The notes beneath the pieces were generated by a model that was given only the letters and a program-made list of their open reading frames with translations, searched no databases and was not told the DNA's origin. Position numbers and translations under genes: made by a program. Shown here one piece after another: positions 1-12,230 of a stretch of 64,000 nucleotides of DNA. The stretch lies in assembly GCA_029237695.1 (NCBI GenBank), contig JAQRGA010000165.1, positions 1 through 64,000 on the forward strand, read 5' to 3'. This DNA comes from Conchocele bisecta. Taxonomy: Eukaryota > Mollusca > Bivalvia > Lucinida > Thyasiridae. Within the stretch, counting starts at the first letter, position 1; the number at the start of each line of letters is the position of its first letter.

Positions 1-1730
1 ACACGATTGAGTGGGGAGCACTTCTCCCGAAGCACTTGTGTAAAAAAGTATGTTTTATCTGACTATGACAAAAAGAACGCGAAAATGGGCAACTGGCGAT
101 CACAAGACCCCTATTGCGACCCCTTAAGGGGAATGTGACGGCATGGACCCCCGTCTATGTTGTCTAGTATACATGTCTCAACAATAGGAACACACGATTG
201 AGTTGGGCACTTCTCCAGAAGCACTTGTAAAATAATATGTTTATCCGGGTATGACAAAAAATAACGCGAAAATGGGCAAGTGGTGACCCCAGGACCCCTA
301 TTGCGACCCCTTAAGGGGAATGTGACGGCATGCAACCCCGTCTATGTTGTCTAGTATGTATATTAGAATAATAGGAACACACACTTGAGTGGGGCACGTC
401 TCCCGAAGCACTTGTCAAATAATATGTTTTATCCTGGTATGACAAAAATAAAACGTAAATGTGCAAATGGTGATCTTAGGACCCCCATTGAGACCCCTTA
501 AGGGGAATGTGACGGTATGAACCCCGTCTATGTTGTCTAGTATATATTTTTGGATAATAGGAACAACCGATTGAGTGGGGCACTTCTCCCGAAGCGCTTG
601 CAATCTTTTTTTTATTTCATGCGGGTGTGATAAAAACAACTCATCAGGACCCCTATTGCGACCCCTTAAGGGGAATGTGACGGCATGAACCCCGTCTATG
701 TTTTCTAGTATATATATCTGATTAATATGAACACTATTGAGTGGGGCACTTCTCCCGAAGTACTTGTGCAAAAGTTTCATGCGGGTATGGAAAAATAACA
801 CGAACATGGGCAACTGGTGACATCAGGACCCCCATTGCGACCCATTAAGGGGAATGTGACGGCATGAACCCCCGTCTATGTTTTCTAGTATATATATCTG
901 ATTAATATGAACTCATGATTGAGTGGGGCACTTCTCCCGAAGCATTTATGCAAAAATATGTTTTATCCGGGTATGACAAAATAACTCGAAAATGGGCAAC
1001 TGGTGACCTCCAGGACCCCATTGCGACCCCTTAAGGGGAATGTGACGGCATGAACGCCCGTCTATGTTGTCTACTATATATATCTGAATAATAGGAGCAC
1101 ACGATTGAGTGGGGCACTTCTCCAGAAGCACTTGTAAAAAAACATGTTTATCCGGGTATGACAAAAATAACGCGAAAATGGGCAACTGGTGGGTATGTGG
1201 GTATGACAAAAAGATAACGAAAATGGGCAAATGGTGATCTTTGGAACCCCATTGAGACCCCTTCAAGGGAATGTGACGGCACGAACCTCCATCTATGTTG
1301 TCTAGTATATATCACAGAATAATAAGAAAACACGCTTGAATGGGGCACTTCTTCCGAAGCACTTGTAAAATAATATGTTTTATCCTGGTATGACAAAAAT
1401 AAAACGAAAATGGGCAAATGGTGATCTGAGGACCCCCATTGCGACCCCTTAAGGGGAATGTGACGGCATGAACCCCCGTCTATGTTGTCCAGTATATTTG
1501 TCTGAATAACAAGAACACACGGTTGAGTGGCGAGGCACGTCTCCCGAAAATATGTTGTATCTCCGGATATGACAACAATTAACGCGAAAATGGGCAAATG
1601 TATCCCTTAAGGGGAATGCGACGGCATGAACACCCGTCTATATTGTCGTTTTTATATGTCTGAATAATAGGAACACACTGTTTAGTGCGGCACTTCTCCC
1701 GAAGCACTTGTAAAGAATTGTTTTACATAG
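1..1730 (-). repeat. ~185 bp tandem array, minus-oriented block
   Basis: About nine diverged copies of a unit near 185 bp. Each carries a palindromic CCCCTTAAGGGG-type core (near 123, 311, 496, 663, 845, 1029, 1448) followed by AATGTGACGGCATG, a GAGTGGGGCACTTCTCC block and a TATCCGGGTATGAC block. ORFs read through it on the minus strand, but they repeat the same peptide every unit and hold no known domain, so they are treated as repeat translation. The array starts before base 1. The same unit occurs in opposite orientation from about 1735. Confidence 0.9.
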
Positions 1731-1734
1731 ACGG

Positions 1735-2300
1735 GGTGTGCTTCAGGAGACTGCCCACTCAATCCGTGTTCTTGTTACTCAGACAGTTAATGATATATAC
1801 TAGACACAAAAGACGGGGGCGTTCCCTGCCGTCACATTCCCCTTAAGGTGTCGCAATGGGGTCCTCAGGTCACCCATGTTCGTATTATTTTTTTCATACC
1901 CGGTTAAAACATGATATGTTACATGCGCGTCTGGAGAAGTGACCAATCATTTGTATGTTCTCCTTATTCAGCTATATATACTAGACAGCATAGACTAGGG
2001 TTCATGCCGTCACATTTCCCTTAAGGGGTCACAATGTGTCACAAGTTGCCCATGTTCGTGTTATTTTTGTCAACCACGCATAAAACAATATTTTGCAGGT
2101 GCTACGGGAGAAGTGCCCCACTCAATTATGTGTTTTTCTGTTATTGAGATGATTATACTAGACAATATAGACAGGGCTCATGCCTTCACATTCCCCTTAA
2201 TATGTCGCAATGGGGGATCCTGAGATCACACGTCCCATTCAATCATGTGTTCCTATTATTCAGATATATGTATTATACAACATAGACAGGGCTTCATGTG
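1735..2300 (+). repeat. ~185 bp tandem array, inverted block
   Basis: Three or so degraded copies of the 1-1730 unit in reverse orientation, with CACATTCCCCTTAAG near 1837, 2010 and 2189. The orientation switch lies near 1725-1740, where a TTTTACATAGACGGGG segment fuses the two arms. Copies here are more diverged than in the block at 3440-5185. Confidence 0.85.
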
Positions 2301-2820
2301 CTTGATTTAAAATGTCAGTTACTGTGCATGTAGAGAAAAAACACATATTGGATATTTGAGACATCATCTGAGACAGTCTCCAAGTTTATCTTGGAAGCAA
2401 ATTAAATTTGTTGAAACGACTGAGCATAAAAAGTACATAGGTAAAGATCATGGCTAGCTAAAAGTATAAACAATAACTTCATTTTCTAATATACACCGCA
2501 TTAGGTTATTGTGGTACAAGCTATAGTTGTTGCATTCTGTCAGAAGCGGGCTAACACAATACACAGGCAGATGCAGAGAAAGCACCCTTCAATATGTCTA
2601 GCAGTAGAATTCAAAAATAACAATGCTTGTTTAACGAGAATGGACCCCACTGGGACTCGAACCCAGGTCACTAGTACGAATACCAGTATGCTAGCCGCTG
2701 CACTACAAGGCCTGACACAACCGATAAACACAACATTGTTAAATCCAATACTATGTTCATTTTAATAAAGGGTCTGTAAAAAATGATTAAAGTTTGCCGG
2801 TAGATTACTATTGTCCATAA
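2300..2820. other. spacer between repeat blocks
   Basis: AT-rich single-copy-looking sequence that separates the inverted ~185 bp block from the 56 bp minisatellite. Apart from the tRNA-like sequence I see no coding, RNA or repeat signal in it. An 84-codon ORF here overlaps the tRNA-like sequence on the other strand and has no domain features. Confidence 0.5.
2642..2712 (-). tRNA. tRNA-like sequence, probable tRNA pseudogene or SINE head
   Basis: Read on the minus strand, this 71-nt stretch folds as a cloverleaf. The acceptor arms GGCCTTG and TGGGGTC pair with several G-T wobbles. The D arm is GTGC/GCAT, and the T arm CTGGG/CCCAG encloses TTCGAGT. It contains a good A box (TAGTGCAGCGG) and B box (GGTTCGAGTCC). 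The anticodon arm CTGGT/ACTAG leaves only a 6-nt loop, ATTCGT, one base short of normal, so the anticodon cannot be assigned safely (TCG or CGT are possible). This points to a pseudogene or a tRNA-derived SINE. There is no intron and no obvious T-run terminator directly after it. Confidence 0.55.
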
Positions 2821-3430
2821 TGTACAGGTCAGGAACACGGGAGGGGTACGGTACGTTGGTACAACTGTGATATGTTGTACATCACGGGGACAAGGGGGGG
2901 GGTGGCGGGTGGAAGGAGTGACGACTGAGTGTACATTATGTGACATGTTGTATATGTCGGAGACACGGTGACACGTTGTATATGTCGGCAACACGGAAGG
3001 AGTACGGCGCGCCGGTACACTATGTGACATGGTGTACAGGGCGGGGACACAGAAGGAGAACGGCGCGCCGGTACACTATGTGACATGTTGTATATGTCGG
3101 CAAACACGAGTACGTCCCGCCGGTACACTAAGTGACATGTCGTATATGTCGGCAACACGGAAAGAGTACGGTCCGCCGGTACACAATGTGCCATGTTGTA
3201 TATGTCCGCGACAAGGGGTCGGGGGGGGGGGGTGGGGGGGGGGGGTGGGGGGGGTACAGTACGTCGGTACTCTATGTGATATATTGTATATGTCGGCGAT
3301 ACGGGAGGAGTACGGTACGTTATTACACTACGTTATATGTTGTAAATGACGGGGACACAGGATAAGTATGGCCTGCCTGTACACTATGTGACATGTTGTA
3401 ATGTTGTATAGGTCGGGGACACAGGTGTGG
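2820..3430. repeat. ~56 bp minisatellite
   Basis: Roughly ten imperfect copies of a ~56 bp unit built from ACACTATGTGACATGTTG, TATATGTCGGCAACACGG and AAGGAGTACGGCGCGCCGG. The last segment contains the palindrome GGCGCGCC. The array is broken by a long G-run at 3211-3256. ORFs on both strands here are translations of the repeat. Confidence 0.9.
3211..3256 (+). repeat. poly-G tract within minisatellite, quadruplex-prone
   Basis: Runs of about 12, 10 and 8 G residues separated by single T residues, followed by GGTAC. More than four G3 tracts fit the sequence requirement for intramolecular G-quadruplexes. Part of the length could also be a sequencing or assembly artefact. Confidence 0.7.
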
Positions 3431-3439
3431 AGGGGGAAG

Positions 3440-5185
3440 TGCGGCCCATCGGGAGAAGTGCCCCAATAGTGTGTTCCTATTATTGAGACATATATACTAG
3501 ACAACATATACGGGGGTTCATGCCGTCACATTACCCTTAAGGGGTCGCAATAGGGGTCCTGGGGTCACCAGTTGCCAATTTTCGAGTTATTTGTGGCATA
3601 GCCGGATAAAACATACTTCTTTACAAGTGCTTCGGGAGAAGTGCCCCACTCAATCGTGTGTTCCTATTGTTGAGACATGTATACTAGACAACATAAACGC
3701 GGGTTCTTTCCGTCACATTCCCCTTAAGGGGTCGCAATAGGGGTCACCAGTTAGCCATTTTCGTGTTATTTTTGTCATACCCGGATAAAACATACCTGTT
3801 TACAAGTGCTTCGGGAGAAGTGCCCCACTCAATCGTGTGTTCCTGTTATTGAGACATGGATACTAGACAACATAGACGGGGGTTCATGCCGTCACATTCC
3901 CCTTAAGGGGTCGCAATAGGGTTCCTGGGGTCACCAGTTGCCCATTTTCGAGTTATTTTTGTCATACTCTGATAAATACATTTTTTACAAGTGCTTCGGG
4001 AGAAGTGCCCCACTCAATCGTGTGTTCATGTCTTGTTGGGACATGTTATACTAGACAACTTAGACGGAGAGTCATGCCGTCACATTCCCCTTAAGGGGTC
4101 CATATGTCCTACTGGGGTCACCAGTTGACCATTTTCGCGTTATTGTTTTGTACATACCCGGATAAAACATATTGTTTACAAGTCTCTTTGCATCGAAGTG
4201 CCCCACTCAATACGTGTTGTTCCTATTTGTTAGACAAATGTATACTAGACAACATAGACGGGCTTCGTGCCTCACCCCAATCTAGTTCCGCATAGTTGGG
4301 GTGCACATTCCCCTTAGGTCCGCATAGTTTTCGTGCCGGCACAATCTTAAAAGGTCGCAATTTAGTCCAGTCAACAGGGGTAGGCCATTTTCGAGTTATT
4401 TTTGTCTATACCCGGATACACATATTTGTTTACAAGTGCTTCGGTAGAAGTGCCCCACTCAATCGTGTGTTCCTATTGTGAGACATATATACTAGACAAC
4501 TTAGAGGGGGGTTCATGTCGTCACATTCCCTTAAGGGGTCGCAATAGGGGTCACCAGTTAGCCATTTTCGTGTTATTTTTGTCATACCCGGATAAAACAT
4601 ACCTGTTTACAAGTGCTTCGGGAGAAGTGCCCCACGCAATAGTGTGTTCCTGTTATTGAGACATATATACTAGATAACATAGACGGGGGTTCATGCCGTC
4701 ACATTCCCATTAAGGGGTCGCAATAGGGGTCCTGGGGTCACCAGTTGGCCATTTTCGAGTTATTTTTGTCATACCCTGATACATATATTTTTTACAAGTG
4801 CTTCGGGAGAAGTGCCCCACTCAATCGTGTGTTCCTGTTGTTGGGACATGTATACTAGACAACATAGACGGGAGTTTGTGCCGTCACATTCCCCTTAAGG
4901 GGTCCATATGAGGATCCTGGTGTCACCATGCAGTTGCCCATTTTCGCGTTATTTATGTCATACACGGATAAAACATACTTTTTTACAAGTGCTTCGGGAG
5001 AAGTGCCCCACTCAATAGTGTGTTCCTGTTATTGAGACATATATACTAGATAACATAGACGGGCGTTCATGCCGTCACATTCCCCTTAAGGGGTCGCAAT
5101 AGGGGTCCTGGGGTCACCAGTTGTCCATTTTCGATTTATTTTTTACTTACCCGTATAAAACATTAATTTTTACAAGTGTTTTGGG
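3440..5185 (+). repeat. ~185 bp tandem array, plus-oriented block
   Basis: About nine copies of the same unit as 1-1730, in inverted orientation, with the CCCCTTAAGGGG core near 3530, 3714, 3896, 4083, 4700, 4888 and 5076. Copies are well conserved (GTGCTTCGGGAGAAGTGCCC recurs) except near 4260-4380, where one unit has a local duplication and an insertion of GCATAGTT-containing sequence. The block stops abruptly in a half unit near 5185. Confidence 0.9.
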
Positions 5186-6200
5186 AGAGAGAATAAACTG
5201 TTATTGTGACCAAAAAAAAACACAGTAAGTATCTCGGCTAGGATACAGAAAGCATACAAGACAGATGAAGTAGTAAAAGTCTTATCCGTATAGCCAAGAT
5301 TATCTAAGAAACATTCAAATGGACTTGAACAAATCATGTCATTCATGACCTGCTTAAACCACATGGCCACTAAAAAAAGTTCATTGTATTCAACTTTTAA
5401 GTCAAAACGCATGCATTCACATTGTAAATCTTTAATGTGGGTTCAAGTGGATGGGGTAATATTTAGTGTTGCGATGTTACAATGTACCTGTGTCTTAAAC
5501 TGCTATACAACAGGATTCCAGACACTAATTTGATGAAAATGCTTTAACTTATTTATTAACTGAGTGAATATAATATTCAGTTAAACATTTATTTAGCTAT
5601 AGTTGGACATATTTGAGATATGTTCTGATAGTTCGTGCCACCATGCACATGTCATAATTTACAGGCCGATTTCGGGACGAACAGCGTCGGAATGACTTGG
5701 AACCTCATAAAATAAAAATATTATCTAAATTTATGAATAGTAAATGCTTAATAAAATATTAAAGTATCTATTTCTGTGTAATTATGTTGAACTTACATAG
5801 TGAAATGCTTGTAATACACCGATTTATGCAGAATATACAGTTCGCAATAATCATCATTGGTTCATTGTTGACGAAGGCAAACTGAATGAATAAAGCCGAG
5901 TAATCCGTACTACCGGAAAGAAACACGCTGAGGTACTCCGAAACTATCGTCGACTAGTTTGATTTCAGTACTCTAAGTGACATGCCCGGATATTGTGCGG
6001 CTATTTGTACGGTCGCTGGCTATCCCGGCATGCACGAGGGAATCAGTCAGATAATGTCTGTAGGCTTCAGACAGGTAATTGCCTGCTCGTACCACAGTTT
6101 GTTAGTCTTTCTTATTTGTGGTAAGTCAATAGTCTATATAGGTATTTACAGGTATCCGTTGGAAAACTGGAATAGTGCCATAGAGGCGACTTAGCAACGA
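5186..6200. other. unassigned intergenic sequence
   Basis: AT-rich DNA with no recognisable gene, RNA or tandem structure. Short ORFs at 5170-5412 (-), 5336-5533 (+) and 5982-6194 (+) lack domain signatures and are judged chance frames. Confidence 0.4.
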
Positions 6201-6371
6201 TCGCCAAGACCCTGTTGCCCTTCCATAGCGGTAAGTAGTCGAACCCGTTTATGATGGAGATGATGGATGAGAATTCTGCTCGCACGTTCCATGCTATCTA
6301 GGTCTGTTGGGCTGGTGATGCTCCATGATGGATCCAAAATAAGTTTGGTTAATGTCACTGGATTGTTTATA

Positions 6372-9300
6372 TCAATGCCATATGGTTTTATGTCTTCTAT
6401 CTTCGGTTCTGCGGAGGTAGTCTTCTCGCTCAGGTTGAAAGGACGTACACCCGGTCAGGAAGTGTTGTCTCGTCTCTGGCTCACTCTCGCAGAGTTTACA
6501 CACCGGATTCACTTTGTATTGGTTGAAGACCGCTCGGTTTCCCTGAAGATCATAGGTACCCGTCAGGAGTCTGCATTTCAGTTGGGCCATTCTGCTGTCG
6601 TGTATATTGTCACGTACAGTGCTCCATATTGGATGGGGTCTACCCACCCGCAGAATCTCTGGGTTGATATATTTCAAGAAAGGTTTTGAAGTTACATCTT
6701 CATACCAGGCGTTGGTAACTTCACTGTAGAGAGCACCGTTGACAGATTTCTTCCACGCAGGTTTTGACGGCGAGTTGGACAGTAGTTGATACGCGGTAGG
6801 AAGATCGTATTTATCAAGTATCATTTTAATTTGATTAAACCAGCTGTATTCATTCGGCGATTTCATTGCAAGTTGTCTTACTGCGATGTCGTATTCAACG
6901 GTTTCATGAACTTTAATTATCTTCAACAAATAACGTTAGCATGCTCTTATGAATAACCTTTTCAATTGGAGGAATACCAAGAAGAGCCAGTACCGCAGAG
7001 TTTGGCGTTTTATCAGGAAGCCCTTGGATTTGCTTGAGGCATTTTCTTTGAAAGCTTTCTAATTTTTCCATTTGCTTTAGATTCAGTTCAAGCGTTTCGA
7101 GTCCAAAAAGCATTCTCGGCAATACTTCAGTTTTCCATAGCTCGGCGCAGATTGACTGTTTCAGCCCGTTGCCACTGTGTAGTCCCGCTCCCATAAGAGA
7201 ATATGCTGCCTTTCTCCCTAAAGATAGCTTCTCATCAATGTCTGCTTTGTTATCTATTGTCCTATTGATCCCTAGATGTGTAGCCTGACTGACTTTTGGC
7301 AGTTCCTCACCCGACATGTAATATTGACTATGAGGAGCCTTAGGATTTGAGTTTTTATAAATTAATATGTTACTCTTTGTATGATTTATACAATAGCGTT
7401 CTCTGTTTGCAAAGTTGTCAACATTGTCTATCATTTGCTGCATTTCATTTGGAGAATGTGTAGTTAAGGCCAGGTCGTCTGCACAGGTAACGTGAGGAAT
7501 GTTAATATATCCAATTGTGGCGCCGGTAAAATTGTTTTCAATTTGGTTTGGAGTAATAGTGGGTTGTTGAAGCGTTTATAGTGCGTCGTTGATAGAACCC
7601 CACCCTGACGAACACCTTGTTTAATAGTAATAGGGTTTGACAGCATGTTTTCCATTTCACTACTGAAGTTAGATCGGTATACATGTCTTTCAGCAGGAGC
7701 CAATCATCTCCGCGTATTCCATCAAGGTATAGCTTCCTCAATAGTGAACTATGGTGAACAACATCAAAACGCTTTTTGCGCGTCCAGCGTAGTTACTATT
7801 AAGGGTCGTTTCATGTTTTTGGATTCTGCAATGACTTCCGACAGAATAAGCGCAGCATTTATTGAAGACTGTCCAGGAGTAAAGCTCTTCTGTAGTTTTG
7901 ACTGAGTTTTGTCCAAGATAGAGTTATGTCTCTGTTGATTATATGTTCAATATTTTCAATATTACCGACGTAACAGTGATCCCCCGATTGAAAATTTGAT
8001 GGGTTTGTGACATCCCCCTTCTTGTAGATTGGAGACAATAGGCCCTCTTTCAAGACCGGTGAGACAGATTTTGCTCTTGCCATGTAGTTGAGGAGATCGA
8101 CGAGGAAGACAGTTAGTGATTTACCGCCAAATTTCAAATGTTCACTAGTGAGATCCATAGAGTCTGCTGCTTTATTAGTGTTTAGACGTGTCAAGGCATG
8201 TTCCACTTCATCAGTAGTAATATGCGTCAATTGGATGTTCGTATGATTACAGATATTTTCAATGGAAGCTAAATCCTCTGCAAATGTATTTTTCATCGTC
8301 TCGTCGAACTTTTCGTTGTCGAGGTTCTCTGCCAGACTTTGAAAGTGTGATGCCCAACCTTCACATACCTGTTCATAGCTATCCAGGGATTCACCATTTA
8401 CAACTAGACATTTTACCGAAGCTTTTCCAGTTTTTCGTTGGTTACGTACGAGAGAGTGAAATTTCTTCACGTTATCCTTAATGCTCATTATATTTTCAAG
8501 TTTACTGACTTTTTGTGAATTTACATATCGTCTTTGTTCCTTTTTCAGTTGTCGTTTTACTTCAGTTCTACGTTTGACAGTGGGATGTTTCAACGAAGTA
8601 GGTTTTCCTGCAATCCTCCACTTCCACCATGCTTGCTTACTTTCTTTCATCGCTTTCGCAATTCTTTCATTCCATGGCCTGTTCTTACGACGCTTCACTG
8701 TATGATGGGTTTTGTGATTTGGTATACTGCTTTTGGTTGCTTCCTTTAGTGTTGTAGAGAGATGTCCCAAGGAGCATATCAAATCTGTACCGGACGCTGG
8801 CGGAGTAAAAGACTTCAGATTATTACTGATATATGAGGCATATATGTCTTTATTACACTCATCCCATTTCGGTTTAACTTTTCGAGTCTGTGGATTATTG
8901 TCTTTGCCTTTGAGTTTCACTTTCAGAGTCATCGTTACTGCTTTATGGTCTGAGGTGTTACTAGAAGACGAGCTGTCGTTTTCAACTGTGACATTCAGGA
9001 CTAGGACTTTAGCTCGGTCGCAGCAGAGAATGTAATCTAATTCCGCCGAATCTCTCCCGTTTTCATTCATGGAAAAACGTAGGCGTTCCACTTTGATGTG
9101 AGCTGAGATTATTCCTATTACAGAAGCTGGAGAGTAAAGAGTCCTGCTCATTACCAGCACGATTCTGGAGTGATGCGTTCATATCTCCTAATATAATCAT
9201 TGCGTGTGTATGTCTATATTTTTCAATGATTTCATCCAACTCTTCAATAACTTCAACGAAATGTTGCGAAGTTCGAGAGTTCCTTGAAGGCATGTAGACA

Positions 9301-9660
9301 TTACAAAGACAGATTGGCGTTTCAGTAAGAATTTCAGTGACGATTATTCGATTACTGCCGTCGTTACAGTTCTTAAAGATTAAGCTAGAGTCATTGCGTG
9401 TTAGTGTAGCAACACCCCCATACCCGCGTGGCTTCTGAACTGGTGGAATAGGATCATTATCGTCTACCGCTTTGGCAAAGCTGCTGAAGTCACAGTCTAG
9501 ATCATTCAATTTCTCTAGTTGGAACGAAAACAGCCACGTCTCCTGTAGGCATATAATATCGGTTTGTTTCAGTAAGTCCAGTACATAAAGATTGTTTGTT
9601 TCAACGTTTTTTACATTCAGGGTTGTACACTTTAGATGTCTGACATCTCCCTCGCAGTCT
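6372..9660 (-). pseudogene. LINE ORF2: APE endonuclease plus reverse transcriptase, broken
   Basis: The endonuclease starts in the 9500-9660 region (QETW motif), continues in 9063-9509 with LGDMNAS, and ends in 7859-9160 with LDYIL and SDHKAV. The reverse transcriptase follows: a finger segment with LLSPIYKKGD near 8030, motif A (TTLDAQKAF) near 7775 before a frameshift, RQGGVLS in 7464-7703, and the catalytic CADDLAL near 7480. After the thumb region (6913-7443) a Cys-rich CKLC...H...C motif closes the protein near 6480. Changes of frame at about 9100, 7750, 7600, 7455 and 6920 make it non-functional. It would nick target DNA and prime reverse transcription from it. Confidence 0.85.
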
Positions 9661-9714
9661 TTTGTGAGGCACGTCCGTTCTCTAAAAAAGACTGTGTGCG
9701 CGAAGATTCATCTA

Positions 9715-11936
9715 CTACATCTGCCACCGATTCATGATTAGATACTGCATGTTCAGGACTACATCCGAGTCTGGATGATGATTTATTGGAGGTGTATTAA
9801 GAGACCGTTCACCTTTATTCTCGGATACATCCGAAGTCGACTCGTCATCTGATATAACAACTACTTGCATCTCGGACTGTATCTCCGTAGGTGCCGGTCC
9901 TTTCAGAAACGAGGACGATGCGTTTGTTGTGATATTACATAATGGCGATTGGAGTGCAGAGACCTCGTTTGTAGTGGTGGTAGTATTCGTGTGCATCAGA
10001 TTAACTTCTGGTTGCGTGGGGTTCATGATAATCGGATGGCCCTGTAGTCGGTGATTCGGATTGACTGCTGGATTTATCTGGATATTTGGGTGTACGTTCA
10101 CCTGCTTGTTGCGAGCAGCGTATGGAAAAGTCTGCATTGGAGCACGGTACATATGAGGTACTGTAAACATTGTAGGTTGCCCATGTCTATTCAATTGTCC
10201 AACTTGATTATTATGGTACATATATGGTGGTGGTGGCGGCGGAGTTGTTCCCATATACTGTGGAGGTAGCGGGACAGCTCCCAAGTACGGAGGAGGTAGC
10301 GGGACTGCTCCCATATACGGTGGGACCGGTAGCGGATGGACAGGAAATGGTCCTACCGGACTTCCAAAATAGCGAGGAGGTGGTGGTGTTTGAGTGTGGA
10401 GTTGATTTTGAAGCATAGTTCTTTCAATCGAAGTGAGTCGTTGCCGCAGTGACTCCATCTCCAAGTTTTGAATTTTATATTTCGCTAGTCTAAGTTGCGC
10501 TAGTTCAGTTTCAGCCTGCGTATTCAGGTTACTCTGCATGTTTGACCAAGTGGGCTGTCCAGAAGTTAAAACGTGCGGAGAGTGCGGTTGTACTGATATA
10601 TGCTCATTTCTTTTAAAGGTATCAGAGCATTTCATTGAGTTCAGTTCAGCTTTGAGTACTTTGTTTGTGTTTTCCATATCGCTTAGCTTTCTTTCAAGAT
10701 TGTTTACTAATGATTTGGCCAGGTTTAACTGTTCAGATTCATCTGACTGTTGTACAGGTTTCTTTCTTTGGCGTTGTTTTGGCAAAGTAGTGGATTGGCG
10801 AGCCGGTGACTGCGGTTGTTGTGCATGTTCTCGAACGGTCGATTGTTGTTGAGTAGTAGCGGTTGTTGAGGATTGCGAGGACGGATGTTTGTTGTACATG
10901 ATCTGGATTTGACGTTTGTAGTTGAGTGTTGGCTAAAGTTGAGGTAGGGGGGCACTGTGTACGCCGCACATGTTCCTGAGTGGTCGTTTGTAGTGGAGTA
11001 GTCGCAGTTGGAGTTCCTGAGGATGGAACTTGCTGCAAACGCTCTCGTGGGGTTGGTGTAGTTGCAGATATTGGAGTGTAGGATATCGCAGGAGTTTCTT
11101 TTGCCACGACAGGTCTACGTGGAGCACTGGGAGATATTGGGTGCACCGATTGTGCATGAGAGTCCCTGACCCGCACAGCGAGGGTATTACACTTGTTTGA
11201 TTGAGTGTCACGTGGTACATGGGTATTCAAGTCTATGTGAGGTGAATCAATTTCATCATCACGTAGCAAGCTATCCGTCAGCGGGCAAAGGTCGTCGTTC
11301 AGGCTTTTGCATGAGAGACAGAAATACTCGGAGTCCTCGGTCAGTTCACTTGCTTCAATCCCTTCACAGCCATAGTGGTACAGCCACAGCACTTATCACA
11401 ACATACACCCTGCTCTCAAAATATATGACAATGTCGACATATGTCCAGTTTATCTGACGTAGGTTCGTTCATTACAGTATTTGATTTCAAGTTGGGCTAC
11501 CTTTTTTCCTGAAGTACTTTTATTTGTCTTCTTAATGTTAATATTCCCCAGTTGTTTTACTATGGATTTATGTAAATGTTTATCCAATTCTCAAGTTCAG
11601 AGGTTTTCATTATGTTACTTATTATCTTATATTGTCTGTGGAGAATGCACTGGTATTTCCGCCATTGGCCATGGCTCTGCTAGTTGTATGATACAAATTC
11701 AGCGTGTATTTGGATTTTCCACGTCCGTTTTGCGTCCGCTGATAAACTTTTATCTGCGATTCGACAACGGCATTTTGCTTATCATATATGTGTATGACTT
11801 CATTCACGGTTGTGCTATCTCCGCTCTTTGACTGCTGCTCATGGAATGCTATGACATTTGTCCTATATAGTTTGTAGAGGGCTGTAGAGAATGTAAATAT
11901 ACGGTCATTGTTGTTGTTGTAGATTTTGTGCCGCAC
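9715..11936 (-). pseudogene. LINE ORF1 with PHD-like finger and proline-rich tract, frameshifted
   Basis: Three frames make up this ORF1. The N-terminal part (11622-11936) has a basic RGKSKYTLNLYH stretch typical of LINE ORF1 starts. The middle (10739-11392) begins with remnants of a zinc finger: CCDKC in one frame, then WLYHYGCEGI and FCLSC in the next. This is a PHD-type arrangement split by a one-base shift near 11385. The distal part (9715-10899) has a predicted coiled coil around residues 55-80 and 130-160, then a run of proline-rich VPLPPPYLGA-type repeats. ORF1 proteins bind element RNA. Position directly upstream of the endonuclease ORF supports the assignment. Confidence 0.7.
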
Positions 11937-12129
11937 GAGCGTTACATGTAAACAAACCGCTGTCCCATTGACAGCCAGCCAAAATGTGCTATTTTCATTT
12001 TGCTCCCCAATCTATAATATTGCATTTTTTAAATCAAACTTACATTCATCTTTTGAAATCGACATTCATTTAGCGTTCATAAGTATAATTACACAGATCA
12101 CAGTGTACACATAAGTTTTTAAGCTAACT

Positions 12130-12230
12130 GAACGAGGATGGGTCTACGGTCACATGCATTCGGCGTGTTTCGGCTTTCATCGGTATAATTCTATATATAC
12201 GCCTAGTCTTCATTATGTGGGATGGGTATC
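12130..12230 (+). repeat. dispersed repeat fragment
   Basis: CATTCGGCGTGTTTC followed by GGCTTTCATCGGTATAA recurs with few changes at about 49950-49992, next to another element. No open frame. The two copies mark an uncharacterised interspersed family. Confidence 0.6.

Larger units (their letters stand above)
6200..11950 (-). mobile_element. degraded non-LTR retrotransposon (APE-type LINE)
   Basis: A minus-strand two-ORF element of about 5.7 kb. The order is ORF1 with a PHD-like zinc finger (9715-11936), then ORF2 with endonuclease, reverse transcriptase and a C-terminal Cys/His motif (6372 to about 9660). At least five frameshifts or stops break the two ORFs. Its 3' end lies near 6200 and no poly-A tail or target duplication could be fixed, so it is an old copy. 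The gene order and PHD-bearing ORF1 suggest the CR1/L2/I part of the LINE tree, but I cannot place the clade by eye. Confidence 0.85.

Noticed and set aside
415..1597. Open frames of 106-149 codons in the first 1.6 kb
   Set aside because: Repeat peptides with period equal to the ~185 bp unit; frames change with unit indels.
7645..9035. Plus-strand ORFs of 65-100 codons across the LINE
   Set aside because: Shadows of ORF2 on the minus strand, with no features of their own.
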